A DNA stretch of 64,000 nt from Otatea glauca (GCA_036346275.1 CM070721.1:1500452-1564451); one strand, 5' to 3'; positions 34,200 to 46,979 are shown, numbered from the stretch's first letter. The notes: generated by a model from the sequence alone, not told the origin. Made by a program: numbers and translations.

Positions 34200-37100
34200 G
34201 CGGTGGAGAACCTCTACGACGGTGAAGCGGGCCTTCCTGTATGCGATAGCTTGTGCTTGTCTTTGCTGGTTTGGACCCGGCGCAGGACTAGGTCGCCAGC
34301 GCTGAAGGATCGCCCTCGAACCTGGCGGCTGTGGTAACGCCGCAGAGCTTGTTGATACTTGGCCGATCGCAGGATGGCCACGTCATGCGCCTCGTCGAGC
34401 TGGTCGATGGCGTCTTGTTGCGAGGCGAGCCCCCGAGCCTCATCGAAGGCTTGTAGTCTTGGGGCGCCATACTCCAGGTCTGTTGGCAAGGCGGCCAGTG
34501 CGAACACCATGAAGAACGGTGTAAACCGGTCGCTTTCGGGTGGGCATGGTCCACGAGCTCCAGAGGACGGAGGCGCCTCGGCCACCGCGCGCCGCTGAAG
34601 CGCTTGAGCCGATCAAGATCCGTGGCTTGAGTCCTTGAAGGATCATGACGTTCTCACGTTCGACCGGCCGTTAGTCCGCGGATGGGCCACCACGCCCAAT
34701 CGACACGGATGTTGAAGTCGTCGCAGAACTCGAGGAACTCCTTCCCTGTGAACTGCGTTCCGTTGTCGATGATGATAGAGTTTGGGACTCCAAACCGAAA
34801 AACGATGTCGCGGAAGAAGATGGCCGCCAGCCGACGCGGACGCCACAACCGGCTTGGCCTCTATCCACTTGGTGAATTTATCCACCGCGACTAGAGATGA
34901 GTAAAGCCCCGGGCGCTTTCTTGAAGGGCCCGACCAGATCGAGTCCCCAAAGCGCAAGCGGCCATGTGATGGGGATCGTCGCAAAGCTCGAGTAGCGATG
35001 TCTGCACGGGCAAAGAATTGGCACCCTTCGCAGTGCGCACGATCCGCTTTCGGCGTCGGACACGGCGGTCGGCCAATAAAAACCTTTGTCGAAAGGCCTT
35101 TCCACGAGGATCGGGTGCGGCATGGTGGCGCGCAGACCCGCCATGGATATCGAGCAGTTGCTTCCCTTGGTCGGCAGAGCGAACCTCGAGGACCGGAGGA
35201 CTCTCTTGTAAAGGTCGGGGCCGACCAGACGAAACATTTGCCGCCGAGCGAGGCGCGGCCCTCGGTCGGTCGAGGGAAGCGACCCGTCCGTCAAGCGGTT
35301 GATGAAGAGCTTCCTCCAATGGATTCAACTTGCTAGCTGCATGTTCGACCGGCCAAGTCTCACGCCGACCGCGCGGCGGTCGGGTGACCGTGCTAGGTGA
35401 ATCGGAGACCGCTCGCCACCGAGTCCGGTGGATGGAAGGTTGCGCGAGGTCGCAGACGAAGATCCCGGTGGATCGGCCTCATTGGAGGCAAGATTGGCTA
35501 GGTAATCGGCCTCACCGTTGTAGCGTCTGTAGGCGTGGTGGAGCTCAAACCCTTGAACTGCCTCGAGCTTGCGACTTCCGACGAAGACGCACCATACGGC
35601 GTCTCGGGGCTCCAAAGCCTTCATGACACGGTCGACGACAAGCTTCGAGTCCCCGCGGACGTAGAGTCGGTGGCCGAGGTCGGCAGGCGATCCGGAGACC
35701 GCTGACGGAGCCTCGTGACTCGGCGATGTTGTTGGTCGCGTCGAAGAGCAACGATGGCGTATGAAGTCTGTTCCCGAGTGGGAAATGATGGCGACTCCGC
35801 GCGCGTAGCCGTTCTTGGTGTAGACCCATCAAAGTACATTGTCCAGATTTCGGGTCTTCGACACGGCATGGCGCTGGGCTTGGCCCGCTCGGCGATGAAG
35901 TCGGCGGGGCTCGCGACTTGATCGTTTGTCCGAGGACGTATGTTATGCGCGTGGCCCCGTGAGCTCAGCGCCCACTTGGCTATCCTTCCCGAGGCATCGC
36001 GATTGTGGACGATCTCGCCGAGGCGGGGACGCGTCACCACGGTGATGGCGTCGGTTTGGTCGAAGTAATGGACGAGCTTTCTCTTGGCGATGAGCACCGC
36101 GTAAAGCGATTTCGCACTGCGGTACCGAGCCTGGACTCGGAAGAACCTCGGCCGATGAAGTAGATCGCCGTTGTACCTTGAGTTCGCGGCCTTCCTCCGC
36201 TCGTTCCACCACAAGGGCCGACCGACGACGATGGGCGGCGATGTAGAGAGAAAGCGGTTCGCGGGTGCCGGGCGACCAGGCCGGAGGTGAGGATAGGAAG
36301 GCCTTCAGGGTGAGGGCTTTCGAGCCTCCTGGGTCGGTGGCGGTCGGATTTCTTGGCGAGCAGCAAGGCGCCATTCGCCGCCAAGGCGAGACACGAACGC
36401 CCCAAGGCGGCAAGGCACCGTTAGCCTCTGGACCCCTTCGAGGTTAGGAATCGGGCCCATCCTTGCGATCGCCGAGATCTTCTCTGATTGGCCTCGATAC
36501 CTCGCCGGAGACGATGAAGCCGCGGCTTCCTTTGGGGACCCCAAGACGCATTTCGGGGTTGAGCTTTATCTGGGCCGTCGAAGATTCGCGAAAGTTTCTT
36601 CCGGTCGGCAATAAGGTCGTGCGCATTCTTGGTCTTCACGACGATGTCGTCAACGACGCCTCAACGTTGCGGCCGATCCATTTGTTGAAGCACGTTTGCA
36701 TACATCGCCGTATGTAGCGCCGCGTTCTTTAGGCGAACGGCATTGTAGCGTGTGAGCGTAACGAGCCGAAACGGCGATGACGGGAAGTCGCGGTGGTCGG
36801 ACTCTCCGGTATTATCTGGTTGTAGCCCGAGTAGGCATCCAGAAAGGAAAGACTCGCACCTCGCGGTGGAGTCGATGACTTGGTCGATCTTTGGGCAAGA
36901 GGAACGGGTCTTTGGGACACGCTTTGTTGAGACTCGTATAGTCAACACACATTCTCCATTGCCCATTTTTTTACAAATCTGAGGTTGGCTAGCCACTCGG
37001 GTGGCGCACTCTTTACAAACCTGCGGCCAAAAGCTTGGCGATCTCCTCACTATGATCCTGCGCTCTCCTCGTCGAAGCGGCGCGGCGTTGGGCGACCGGC

Positions 37101-37900
37101 TGAGCCCGGTCGGATGCTCAAGGAGTGCTCGGCGACTTCCCTGGGATTCCCGGCATGTCGGAGGACCTCCATGCGAAGACGTCTTTGTTGGCGCGGAGGA
37201 AGCCGACGAAGCGCTTCCTATTTGGCGGGAGCGTGGCTCGACCGCAGCGGTCTTGGTCGGATCGCGAGGATCGACCGCGACCTTCTTCGTGTCCTCGGCG
37301 GACTTGAAGGATCCCGCCCGACTTGCTTTGGACTCGGGGCGGACTCGAGGCTTCCTCACGAGGTTGTCGAGCTCGTGACGCGATGATGGCCGAGCAAGCT
37401 CACAACCTGCCTCGCTCATAGATTGTAGGCAAAGTGGAAAGACGATGCCACGGTGATGACTCCTCGTGGCGGGCATCTTCGACTGAGGTAGGCGTAGTGG
37501 GACCGCCATGAACTTGGCGTAGCATAGCCTCCCAGATAGCGTGATAGAGCCGGAAATCCACAACCTCAAAGTGAGGGTCGGTGCGGAAATTCCCGGTGCC
37601 CCCAGGTGTGGCGGTCGACTGCCCGAGCGGATGGGCTCTCTTGGCTAGGGATGACGCCAGTGGAAAGGAGCCTTGCTCGGTCGGAGACTCGGCGAGAATC
37701 CCCATGGCGCCGAGCGTCTCACGTAGAGGATGTTGAGGCCTGCCGCTATCCACGAAAGCACCTTGGTGGCGCTTCTTCCCACGATGGGGTCGACTACCGG
37801 GTATCTTCCGGTGGGGATGTGGTCGGGTGATCGGCCGATCGAAGGTGACCGGAACTCGACCACGGAGGTATTGAGGGACGGCTAGTGGCGGTGTGGACCT
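34200..37900 (-). pseudogene. Gypsy B pol: protease, RT, RNase H, integrase, frameshifted
   Basis: On the - strand: protease at about 37645-37863 (VVDPIVGRSATKVL, then GLNILY, with the catalytic DGGSG-like motif altered to WIAAG); RT at about 36660-37250 (KIDQVIDSTARCES); RNase H at about 35330-36215 (HNRDASGRIAKWAL, WTMYFDGS, DATNNIAES); integrase at about 34214-35300 (WPLALWGLDLVGPFKKAPG, VAVDKFTKWIEAK, then GDLVLRRVQTSKDKHKLS). The order is that of Ty3/gypsy elements. Many short indels break the frame. Confidence 0.87.
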
Positions 37901-38499
37901 CACGGTGGCGAGTTTGGCCGACGCTTGTTTCGGCGTAACGCCGTCCGCTAAAGATCATGAGGCGGCCGTCGGTTCGGGAACTTGTCGTCGCCTTTTTTCC
38001 ACGGCCGTGGCCGTGGCCGCTTTTTCTTTCTTTGCCGCGGCGTCGTGGCGCCGAGAAGAAGCGTCTCAGACTTCGATCCGGTACTTATGTTTGACGGGAA
38101 CCCGTGGTTGCACGCCGTGTCCATCAATTTTCGAAGTGGTCAGCGCGACGGTCGGTCGTATTCGCTGCTTGTAGCGAAGGCGGTCGACGATGGCGACCAC
38201 TTGGGACTCGCGGATCATTTTCCATGCCGCTTAGCGCCGTTAGAGCGGTCGGAAGATCGATCCGATTCCGACGGGCTCTTCTTTGGCCTTTCCTCGCCGA
38301 AGATAGCCATGACCTCCCTCGCGGGCGTGGTTGAAATGGCGATGTCGAGGAGCTCTTGGTGGTCCTAGGCTTTAGATAGCCCGGCTTGTGCACCGGGCCT
38401 GGCCTTGCGAGGTGCCGTAGATGAATGCTCCCGACATCGGCGTCGGAGATGTCTGGGGCTTCGTTGCATTGGCGGAAAACCGCCGGATGTAATCCCGGA

Positions 38500-39150
38500 G
38501 GGTTTCCCGCCGCCGCTATGCGCCTTGAGATCGAGGAGTTGCGGGCGCTTGTAAGTGCCTCGAAGTTGCCGACGAAGAGGTCTTCAAGTCGGCCCGATCT
38601 CGATGGTTTTGGCGGGCAAGTACTCGAGCTAAGCTCGGCCGAGTCCGCAAGGTAGATGGGAGGTCTTGGATGATGAAGAGATCATCCGTCGCTTCGCAGC
38701 ATGCGAGCCGGTAGTCTTCGCCGGACACGGGTTCGTGGCCCAGTGTACTTGGCGATGTTGGTGGGCGCCGAATCGGGCAGGAAACCGCCGACGGATCCCG
38801 GTAAAAGCCAGTGGTCCGGGACCATCGGGGCTTGAAGGCTGGCCAGTGGCGCCCGCCGTCCACAATCGTGAGTGGGCGGCCTCCTCCGCCTTTCTCCGCG
38901 CCGAGGTGGCGCGAATGTCGACAAAGCGTCGTCCGAGGCGCCGCACACCAGGTGTCGCGAGGCTGGAGTGGTTCGTGGTGTGGCGCGCCTTGCCGGACCC
39001 ACCGGCCAGCCGCGCAGACTGGGCCAGTGGCTGAGGCGGCGCCGGGCAGTAGGGAGCGGAGGCTGCATGTGTTGCACGGCCGCGCGCTCCACTGTGACCG
39101 GAGGTTCTGATGCGTGCTTTGGCCTCGGGTCACCCGGCCTCGGAAGGCCT
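38500..39150 (-). pseudogene. Gypsy B gag region, frameshifted
   Basis: The - strand contains FIIQDLP and text equivalent to the ADSARAWLE and ADLK segments of the Tat-type gag (38560-38700), matching gag of element A. It lies upstream of protease in the sense direction. Limits are approximate because of frame changes. Confidence 0.6.
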
Positions 39151-39943
39151 CGAAGCGACATCGCGCCCGCCACGCTTTTGGCTTGCATGGGAAGAACCGA
39201 GGGTCGTCGGATTCTTGCCCGACTTAGGTGTACTGTCGCGCAGCGTCGCGTCGCGCGTCGCGGACCTGGCTGGGTCTCGGGCTCATCTGCTCGAGTTAGC
39301 TGAGCCGGGTCGAGCTTCGACCGCCCGCTTATCCAGCTCTTGTATTGGCATATGGCCGGAGTTGGCCTTGGCGAGCTTGAGCACGTTCAAAGACGCTGTC
39401 GTTTGGTATTCTCCTCCTGCGCCTTAGTGCGCCGGATGGGGCCCCGTAGCCGCGGGGTTATGGTTCATCGGCCGTGTTCGCCATGTTGCACTCGCGAGAG
39501 TGCCGTCTGCAGGTGGTACTCGTGTCGGCTGGAGTTGTGGTGGAAGAGTCTTCCCGGCTCGTGGATAGAGGCGGCATGTAGCCGACCATCGCCACAAGTT
39601 GTGAGCTGCGGGAGGTGACACGGTCACTGCGGGCCCACGGAGCTTCGCCAGATGTGGCGGAAGGCTCACGGCTCCGGCTTTAGGACTGCGGCGCCCTGGC
39701 CGGAGCTTAGCGGTCGCCGGAGATGGCGCCAGGCTTTCGTGGGCGCTGGCCTCCGATGGCAAGCGGGCGGGGATGAGCGTAAGCCCTCCCGCCGAGGTGA
39801 CGGCAAAGTTGAGGGAGCCGAAGCGGATCTAGCTCCCCGGCGCAGTCATGCCGTCGCGGGTGGAAGATGCCATCAGGGAGGCAAGCGGAATCCGAAGATG
39901 GTGACGAAGACGCGCGAAGCCCACTACTGCAAGGCCAACCGCG

Positions 39944-40850
39944 TCTGCTGTTTGAGCACGACAAGTAAATTTGTAAGTCTAAGGGGCGCGCGTTCCACTC
40001 CACGAATGGTTAGACTCGAAGTCCAAGATGTATCTTGGTTCGGTCGAAGGTCCCTACTCCGCCAGTGTGATGGCGTTGTATTCCCTTCAAGATGATGATA
40101 GCGCACAAAGTTTACAAGCGAGAGTGCTAATGGCTTAGCGAGATGGGTTCCATCCCTCTCCACGGGGTTCCCGCCTCCTTTATACGGAAGGAAGGCGGGT
40201 TACATCGAGAGTTGGGAGAGGACGAGGTGACCTACACTAGGAGCTTGGTCATTCGTTCTCACGGCCGATCACCGCCGTCTTGCCCATGCCGGGTCGGTAG
40301 TCTAGTTGGCTGGCGGTTAGGTATTTCCGGAAGCGGCGTACACGCCTCTGCGAACCTTACGAGTGTTGACGTTGCTGCGGATGACGTGGGTGTTGCCTCG
40401 GGAGAGAGCGTGTCTTCGTACTGTATGTGACCGGCTGATGGGACTGGGAGCATGACTTCGGTCAATCATTAAACCCTCTTGGGAAGGGCCACCTGCCCTT
40501 GTATAGTCATTTCGATTGACCCCGTTCGTAGGGTGCGTGGTCAGAGGATGGTGGGGGCCGACACGCGACCCTTGGCGGATGTTACCTTGGTTTGATCGAG
40601 TCGGGGATCCCGCCCCGCCAAGGGGGTCGGGAGCCTGCTTGGTCTGAGCCGGGGTCCCGTCTCGCGCGGGTCTGGAGCCCCGCAGTCGGAGACACTTCCC
40701 TCGATCGGTCAGGAAGGGGTGTCTTGTGTGGCCTTGCAGGTGCTTCGGTCGGTAGCGGGCTGGGAGCGGCTTGTTGGGCTTGAGCTGTGCTTGAGGCCGC
40801 TGGCTCGTCACTTCGGGCCGTTGGGGTACCCCTGTTATAAGTATTCGTCA
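39944..40850 (-). repeat. Gypsy B 5' LTR (right in window)
   Basis: This right LTR is about 907 bp. On the - strand TATAAAGG at 40177-40184 is the probable promoter of gag-pol. The first about 20 bases differ from the left LTR, so the inner boundary is approximate. The outer boundary is exact because it is followed by the ACATG target duplication. Confidence 0.88.
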
Positions 40851-42480
40851 ACATGCATCACTAATTTACCATGCCTATGTACTAGGAGAATCGCATTTTC
40901 ATTGCTTGCCTTTTTCCCTTTTTCAATTTGACAACATTGTTCTGTCAGGCACTGAGCACTGACCATTTTATTAGCTTGAGAGAGGGAAAACATTTCCGTG
41001 AAACCTCAACAACACGTTTATCGGGAGTAATTTTACTGTAGAATTGAAATTCAGTATTCATAGAATTCTTATATCTTATTATGAGCTTCTGAAGAGCAAC
41101 AACTCAATGTGATAAGTATCTCTATTCAGTTTAGTGTGAGTAAGGTAGTGATGCGTTGATGTCCAAACGATACACACCAATCGTGTCGTGTGTTGGTGTT
41201 TCCAAGAATCTTGGTAGTTAGTGTTCTTTTCTCACCATTTCATGCTTCTGACCTTTTGTCCTTTGTCCAACAGGGAGATCGCCGTCATGCAAACCAGGGC
41301 CAGGAATACCCTCTGTGCCTCTTTCTCCTCCCTCTTCGCTGCATCTGGACCACAAGGTTGAGCAGAACTCGTAGACGGTGTGCTCCAATCCGTCATTGCT
41401 CTAATCAGTTCCTTCTGTGACCTCCTCACCTTTGGTGCTGCCTGTTATCTTTGGCGTGATTTATTCCGCTCTCACCTGTCCAGTTTCGAGCCTCTCCTCC
41501 TCTCCCGTGATGCCCATATTCCACCGCCATCACTTTCCCTCGCATGGTCATCGAGCATGGAAGTTGATTGATCCTGCTGACCCAGCCGCCTCCCGTCACA
41601 GTTTGCTTTCCATAAGTGAGGTGAACAACATGAGCTTTGTGGGCTGCTCCTATGGTCACCTCATCTCCTCCGACGACGAGCAGTGCCACCTTCTTAATGT
41701 GTTCAGTGGTGCTAAGGTTGCGGCTCCCTGCCTCCCATCACATCTGTTAGAGGCCAGAACGCATCTGGTATGGCACCCTCACGGGTCCTGTCGCATCCGC
41801 TGCTTCTCATCTTCTTGTTGGCAACGGCCCCTCTCTGTTCCAGTGGTGTGTTGGAAGCAACTCTTGGTTGAAGCACCCTCTTGAGAATGGCCGTTACATT
41901 CTTCAGACTGTGGTCTTCAAAGGCAAGATCTTCTCCCTGGGGTTTTTTTTGGGGGGCTCTACGTCATAAACTTGTCTCCTAGTCAGGAGATGCTTGTGAA
42001 AGCATGGCTTGCGGTGTGCCGTGACGCGCTTTTCTTGATAAAACTTGTGGAGGCAGAATGAAGGATAGGCTAGGAGGCCTTCCAGTTCAGTACCTTCAAG
42101 CTCGAGTCATTGGACGACATGACGAATCCAGCAAGGTTAGTGAGGCTGGACAGGTAACAGGTTGGAGAATTGGGCCATCTTCGTCAGCACTGACGTGCTG
42201 CACCCTGTGTGGAGGGGCGGAGCCATCTCCTGGGCAGGGTGGACGACTGCCTAGGCTCACCAGGGATGAACAGTAGAACTTCACTGCAGTTCAGCTGCTG
42301 TTAGGCACCATGAAAGCTGTGTCTTCCTAGGCAAGTTTTTGGTTGTAGTAAGACTTGCTCCGGCTCTCAAAATTTCCTGGCTCGGCTACTATGCGTGGTG
42401 TTGCATGAACCCCGGAGAGATGGGGAGGGAGGAGCAACGGCATATACTTTCCTAGTCAGCAGTGTGAAGAACCTTGAGGT

Positions 42481-44574
42481 GCAATCCGACCTTGAGGTGC
42501 GTTTCCTCGCTCCGGCCAATGATGTGCTCTGCGACTGGTGCTTGTGCTGTGCTATTGAGCTGAGTTGTGTGCATGATTTTCAACCTCGATACGGTTTTGT
42601 AAACTTTGGTCAGGAGTGCTGCCTGGTTTTATTTCAGAGGTGGAGCTTAATTAATGTTATCCTTAATGTCAAGCATGCTGTGATGAGTAATCTTGTGCAT
42701 TTTGAGCAAGCTAATGTTGAGCGAAATGTAGTACGATTGCTGCCGCTGGAGCAGCAGATGATGTAGCCATTTGTTGCCTCGACTCGTCGACGCTATCTAG
42801 TCAAGTCTCTTGATACGAAGATCCTCGATCAAACAGGACGCCGTTCTGCTCGTTCGTTATGAAGAAGGAATCACATGTACAATTCTGCATTGCTTATATT
42901 TTGCCTAATTTGGCAACACTGTACTACCAATCTCCGCTCAAATAAAACAAAGAAAGAAACATTATATCTGCTTGTTCGTTCGATGTATTGGGCTAGCTGC
43001 TGCATAAATTTGCCTCCGCCAAATGAAGAAATATGTGCAACATTTTCACGTAGCACCCTCTCGATATCCGTATTCCCCTTTCTGCCCCTTGCTCGTAGGC
43101 CCAGGCCCCAGCCCGATCTATGTACGGGAAAAACCCAGCTTGGTGACATTACTAGAAACAGAGAGGTGTTGTTCATCTTGGGCTGGCCCAAAATATGCAG
43201 ATTTCTACCAGCATTTTGTGCTCATCAGGCGTCTGGTTTGTCTTTCTTCTTTCTTGATGCCTTTTTTCAGAGGGAGAAACCAACCAACCGCTGGGCGATT
43301 GATGCCCTTGTCTTCTTTAATGTCACACAGAGACGGTGATTATTTTTTTTGGGAGGACACAGAGACAGTGATTAGTACTTACTGAAGCTCCATGTTCGTA
43401 TTAAGCACCATTCGGCCAGCACCAACAGCTATCTTTTGGAGCTAGCTTCACGTGCGAGCAGGAGCTTGTTTGTTGCATGCGTCTTTGGGCAATTCGTTCT
43501 TGCCATCGAAACATTCCATAAATCTAGCTGTCGTTCTTGTGCTTTGCTAAACCCGAGTGCTGTTTACCTGGCTGGAACAGGACCAGATGACGATATATGC
43601 TTCAGAATCAGATACTACCTATGTTAGCTTGGCCAATTAATCCTGGTGCAGTTGGAACATTTCTCACTAGGTTTACTTGTGCTCTCCATAATTTTTCTTT
43701 TCCATGAAGATACTTAGATGTATTCCAGAACATGCAGACAAACATTGCAATTGGAGTAAATTTTTTTTTTTTTACAAACCATGCTAACACTCTGACCAGA
43801 TTCTTTATACTAGTGCATGAGCCAGATTTTCAAAGGCACCAAAAAAAAAAATCAGCCCCATTTCCATTTTTCCAAAGTAGATGCAAGAAGAATCTATCGC
43901 CACTTCTTCTTACATGTGGATGTGATCACTTTGATCCTTTTGGGTCAAAAATGCCGTGACGCTAGTTGCCAATATGGAAAAACAGACACCATATATACCA
44001 ACCACCCTGTTGCTGTTTAGCAATGACCCAGGATAAAGATGACATGGCTCACCAGCGTCACCTTTTGTCCTTTTAACCTTTGGTTTCCTCTCCAGCATGC
44101 CCCATCATTTGGAGCCCTGCAAGGCCTCAACATCCTGATGGCGCCTGCATTGCATCAAGGGAGAGAAGAAGACACGCAGACGCACGCATCCACAGGCATG
44201 AGAGACAGGGCAGGGCGTTCATATGGAACACATCTAGGCTTTGGACTTTGAAATCTCCGGCCTAGCTTCTTCAGCTTCGGGCACCAAGAATCAAACTAGT
44301 CCGTAGATGCAAATTAAGGCGACACGCAGCCAGCCCAACGTGACCGGCAGATGTAGTCTGAATGTCACCTCCATGAATTTCAACTGTTTCAAACCTTGAT
44401 GAAAAAGATCGGCTGTTGACAAATTGATACGTACGTGTACGCCGGCCCGACTTCAAGTCCTCTCTACGTCTAAATTCGTCGTCGTGTTTGACCGGAGGGA
44501 AGCGAGGAGAGCTATGTTTACGTCTAGGCCAGGTTAACCAGGCCTAATTAAAGTCGAGTTAATAGTATACCATG
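42481..44574. other. Intergenic, no gene seen
   Basis: Only short open frames occur. Text at 42480-42770 could still be decayed 3' sequence of the F-box paralogue. T-rich and A-rich runs are present near 43760 and 43845. Nothing else is supported. Confidence 0.4.
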
Positions 44575-44576
44575 TA

Positions 44577-44823
44577 CTTCCTCCGGTGTTTTGAACATGG
44601 ATACAGTTAAACTTTTTAAAAAATTTAGTTATCAATATCTTTTTAAATATTTAAATTGGATACATAAAAATTATATGTGTACATTTGTCTTGAAAAGTAC
44701 TATAATAATATTATAATTTTATTTGGTTTTACAAATATATTATAATAAAAATTAGTGAGTAAAGCTGTGTTTTAGAAGCCGCGTGTCGATGTTCAAAACA
44801 TGATTATTTGTGACCAGAGTGAG
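44577..44823. mobile_element. Stowaway-like MITE
   Basis: This 247-bp AT-rich element has ends CTTCCTCCGG and, inverted, CTCACTCTGG. It is flanked by TA at 44575-44576 and 44824-44825. Internal inverted text TGTTTTGAACAT occurs near both ends. TA target sites and CTCCCTCC-like ends are typical of Tc1/mariner-derived Stowaway elements. Confidence 0.7.
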
Positions 44824-45212
44824 TACCATGGTTTGGCGTAGGCTACGCTTGAGGCTGCAACGAAGGGTGCCAACCGAGAAAGTATATATAACTACATTGT
44901 TCTCCTCACACGACCAACGTGAATTTCATTTCTTCTCCTATGAAGGTAAATAAGACAAATACATCTCAGCCTAAAAGCTTGAGCTATCAACCAAAAACCA
45001 TAACCACTCCACTAAAATGTTTTTTTTTAAAAAAAAGACATAATAATGAACAATACTTTTGTGTCACATCCAGTAAGAAAACATATATTCCTGAATGGCA
45101 ACATGACAAGCATGCACGTCCCTATTGTGTCCGAAAGAGAGAATATAATCGAATGGTTGTAAAAAAAGTCAAAAAAAACCATTGATTTTGTGCAGTGGGA
45201 ACTGTAGTCTTA

Positions 45213-45409
45213 GGCCTGTTTATTTTAGCTTTGAATTCTCTAAAAACTGATTCTAAATTGTGGTTGCAGAGAAACTGATTCTTCAAAAGCTGAAATCTAA
45301 AAGCATATATGAAGTGGATTATGAGAATCGGATTTTAGAATCGGGTTATTTATTTTTTATTCTACTTTTGAAGCTAGAATCCAAAATCAAAAGTTAAAAC
45401 AAACCTCCC
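45213..45409 (+). mobile_element. Tourist-like MITE, copy 1
   Basis: This 197-bp element starts GGCCTGTTTATTTTAGC and ends GTTAAAACAAACCTCCC. It is flanked by TTA at 45210-45212 and 45410-45412. The TTA duplication and GGCCTGTTTG-type ends point to the PIF/Harbinger group. Copy 2 at 46770-46979 is in the opposite orientation. Confidence 0.75.
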
Positions 45410-46401
45410 TTATTTAGTCTCAACACACTCGAGCGGACTTGCATCGCATACTGGGGGAAAAAAGGATACGAGGATCAGCGTAGATGAGATGGGTTGGAAT
45501 TTGGAAGATGATGCCAAGAGGATCGTTAATTCATACCTAGATAATAGACTTTATGCACGCTTGTCACCTCAACTTTTTATTTTTTTTCTCCTTTTCTTTT
45601 TGGCCTTTCTTATCTAGAGATATGGCTGCTGGCTGCTTGTGCTTGCATAATCTATTTTGGCTCAAATAAATGGATTTGTTGTGATGTCCTTTTTGTATTT
45701 GACAATTGCACTTCTTCTAGAAAGATAGAGAGAGGGCCGGAGAGATGAGATGGATATGATGTGTACTTCCTCCCGCTGTTCATATTGAAAGCTCACTAAT
45801 TGTACAGCGACCAATTCATTTACTCCATTCCAAACAAACGATCATCCTGCAGAGGGAAACTAACTTCATATCATATGCTATCATCGTCCTATCAATTCAC
45901 AATCAGGGAGCATGTAATGTACAGTACGTATGTGCTACGTCCAACGCCGGTAACTTGCTGCTTTCCTACGCCTACGGACTGTTCTTGAAACATACTCATG
46001 CTGTTGTTGTCTGCTGCACCTGCACCAGCTTTGGCACTAGGGAAGAATTACGGCTTTGTAGTCAGGTGTCCCTGTCCATCCATATGTCTGCATTATCCAC
46101 TAAATGTTTGGCTGTCGTGGGTACACAACCGTATGCATCAAGCGACAACAATATATATATATATATATATATATGTATAATCAGTATATTCAGGTAGTGC
46201 TCAGGGTAGTTCTTCTGTAACTTCCGGTGTGGGCTTTTGACACTTGAAAACGAAAGAAAGAAAGAATTTATCCGGCCCTCTCGGGAAAAAAAAAAAGGAA
46301 AATGAATTTATCTTTATCTTTAATTATGTACTGTATTCACAAAACTGGAGTTCATCATCAAATTAGGTGATCAATCAACAGCTACACTACACTATCTAGT
46401 C
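45410..46401. other. AT-rich spacer with a (TA)n microsatellite
   Basis: No gene is supported. A (TA)n run occurs at about 46151-46173. The short open frames here are not convincing. Confidence 0.45.
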
Positions 46402-46717
46402 GAATTATTTTTTAAAATAATATTTGAAAAATGAAAAATTACAGAAATAATATGCCAAAATTAAAAATTACAAATATACCTCTATGTCGCTATTTGAAAT
46501 TGCGACAGACTCTCTGTCACCATTCCAAATGGCGACAGAGAGCAGTTTTACGTCTCATTTTTTGAAACCTCATTTTATTTGAGCCTCAATCGCAATTTCA
46601 AATAGGCCTGCTTTCATCGCTATTTTAAATAGCGACAGAGAGGTATATTTGCAATTTTAATTTTGACATATTATTTCTATAATTTTCAATTTTCAAATAT
46701 TATTTTAAAAATAATTC
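46402..46717. mobile_element. Foldback MITE with near-complete palindrome
   Basis: The left arm (from GAATTATTTTTTAAAATAAT) and right arm (ending ATTTTAAAAATAATTC) are inverted copies over about 85 bp, with few mismatches. An inner region repeats GCGACAGAGAG in both orientations. It would fold as a long hairpin. CTAG-containing text on both sides (CTAGTC before, CTAGCTAGTC after) may be a target duplication, but it is not exact. Confidence 0.65.
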
Positions 46718-46769
46718 CTAGCTAGTCTGTGATTTAGAAGGAAACACGGATGGACACATCAGAGGCTAG

Positions 46770-46979
46770 GAGCTTTTCATTCTGGATTCTAAAAGCAAAA
46801 TAAAAAACAAACAGCTTGATTTTAGAATCTGATTCTCACAATCCAACCCACCCATATACACTAGAATCTACAATCCACTTCATATGTGCTTTTGGATTCC
46901 AACTTTTAGAGAATCAACTTCTTTACAACCACAATCCAGAATCAGCTTTTAGATAATCCAAAGTAAAAACAAACAGGCC
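46770..46979 (-). mobile_element. Tourist-like MITE, copy 2 (inverted)
   Basis: Read on the - strand it starts GGCCTGTTTGTTTTTACTTT and aligns with copy 1 through TGTGGTTG, CTAAAAG and ATATGAAGTGGATT. The right flank is TAA (46980-46982); the left flank is TAG, perhaps a mutated duplication. The far end is more diverged. Confidence 0.65.

Larger units (their letters stand above)
26718..40850 (-). mobile_element. Ty3/gypsy element B (Tat-like), inserted in the F-box paralogue intron
   Basis: This 14,133-bp element starts TGTCGGCGTTTCAAGC and ends AGTATTCGTCA in + orientation. It is flanked by an exact 5-bp duplication, ACATG, at 26713-26717 and 40851-40855. It has the same plan as element A: gag-pol on the - strand, a tandem array and two ORF regions on the + strand. 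LTR and internal sequences are clearly related to A but differ in length and in the array monomer. All frames are broken by short indels. Confidence 0.94.
26160..42480 (+). pseudogene. F-box/DUF295 paralogue, broken, with gypsy B in its intron
   Basis: Exon 1 (26160-26221) encodes MEAPLETNASEPAAPSSSSP and ends at donor GTAAGC in phase 2, as in the intact gene. The intron holds gypsy B (26718-40850); without it the intron would be about 0.9 kb, similar to the 0.8 kb of the intact gene. Exon 2 begins at 41274 after CCAACAG and aligns with the intact gene: REIAV against REVTV, FAASGP against SAASGP, LVDGVLQSVIALISSFCDLL against LLDSLLHQIIALLSSFHDLL. An in-frame TGA at 41359-41361 replaces the tryptophan codon TGG. 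More frameshifts follow, for example near 41568. Homology continues through FVGCSYGHLISSDDEQCHLL and ends near 42470. No intact product is possible. Confidence 0.82.
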
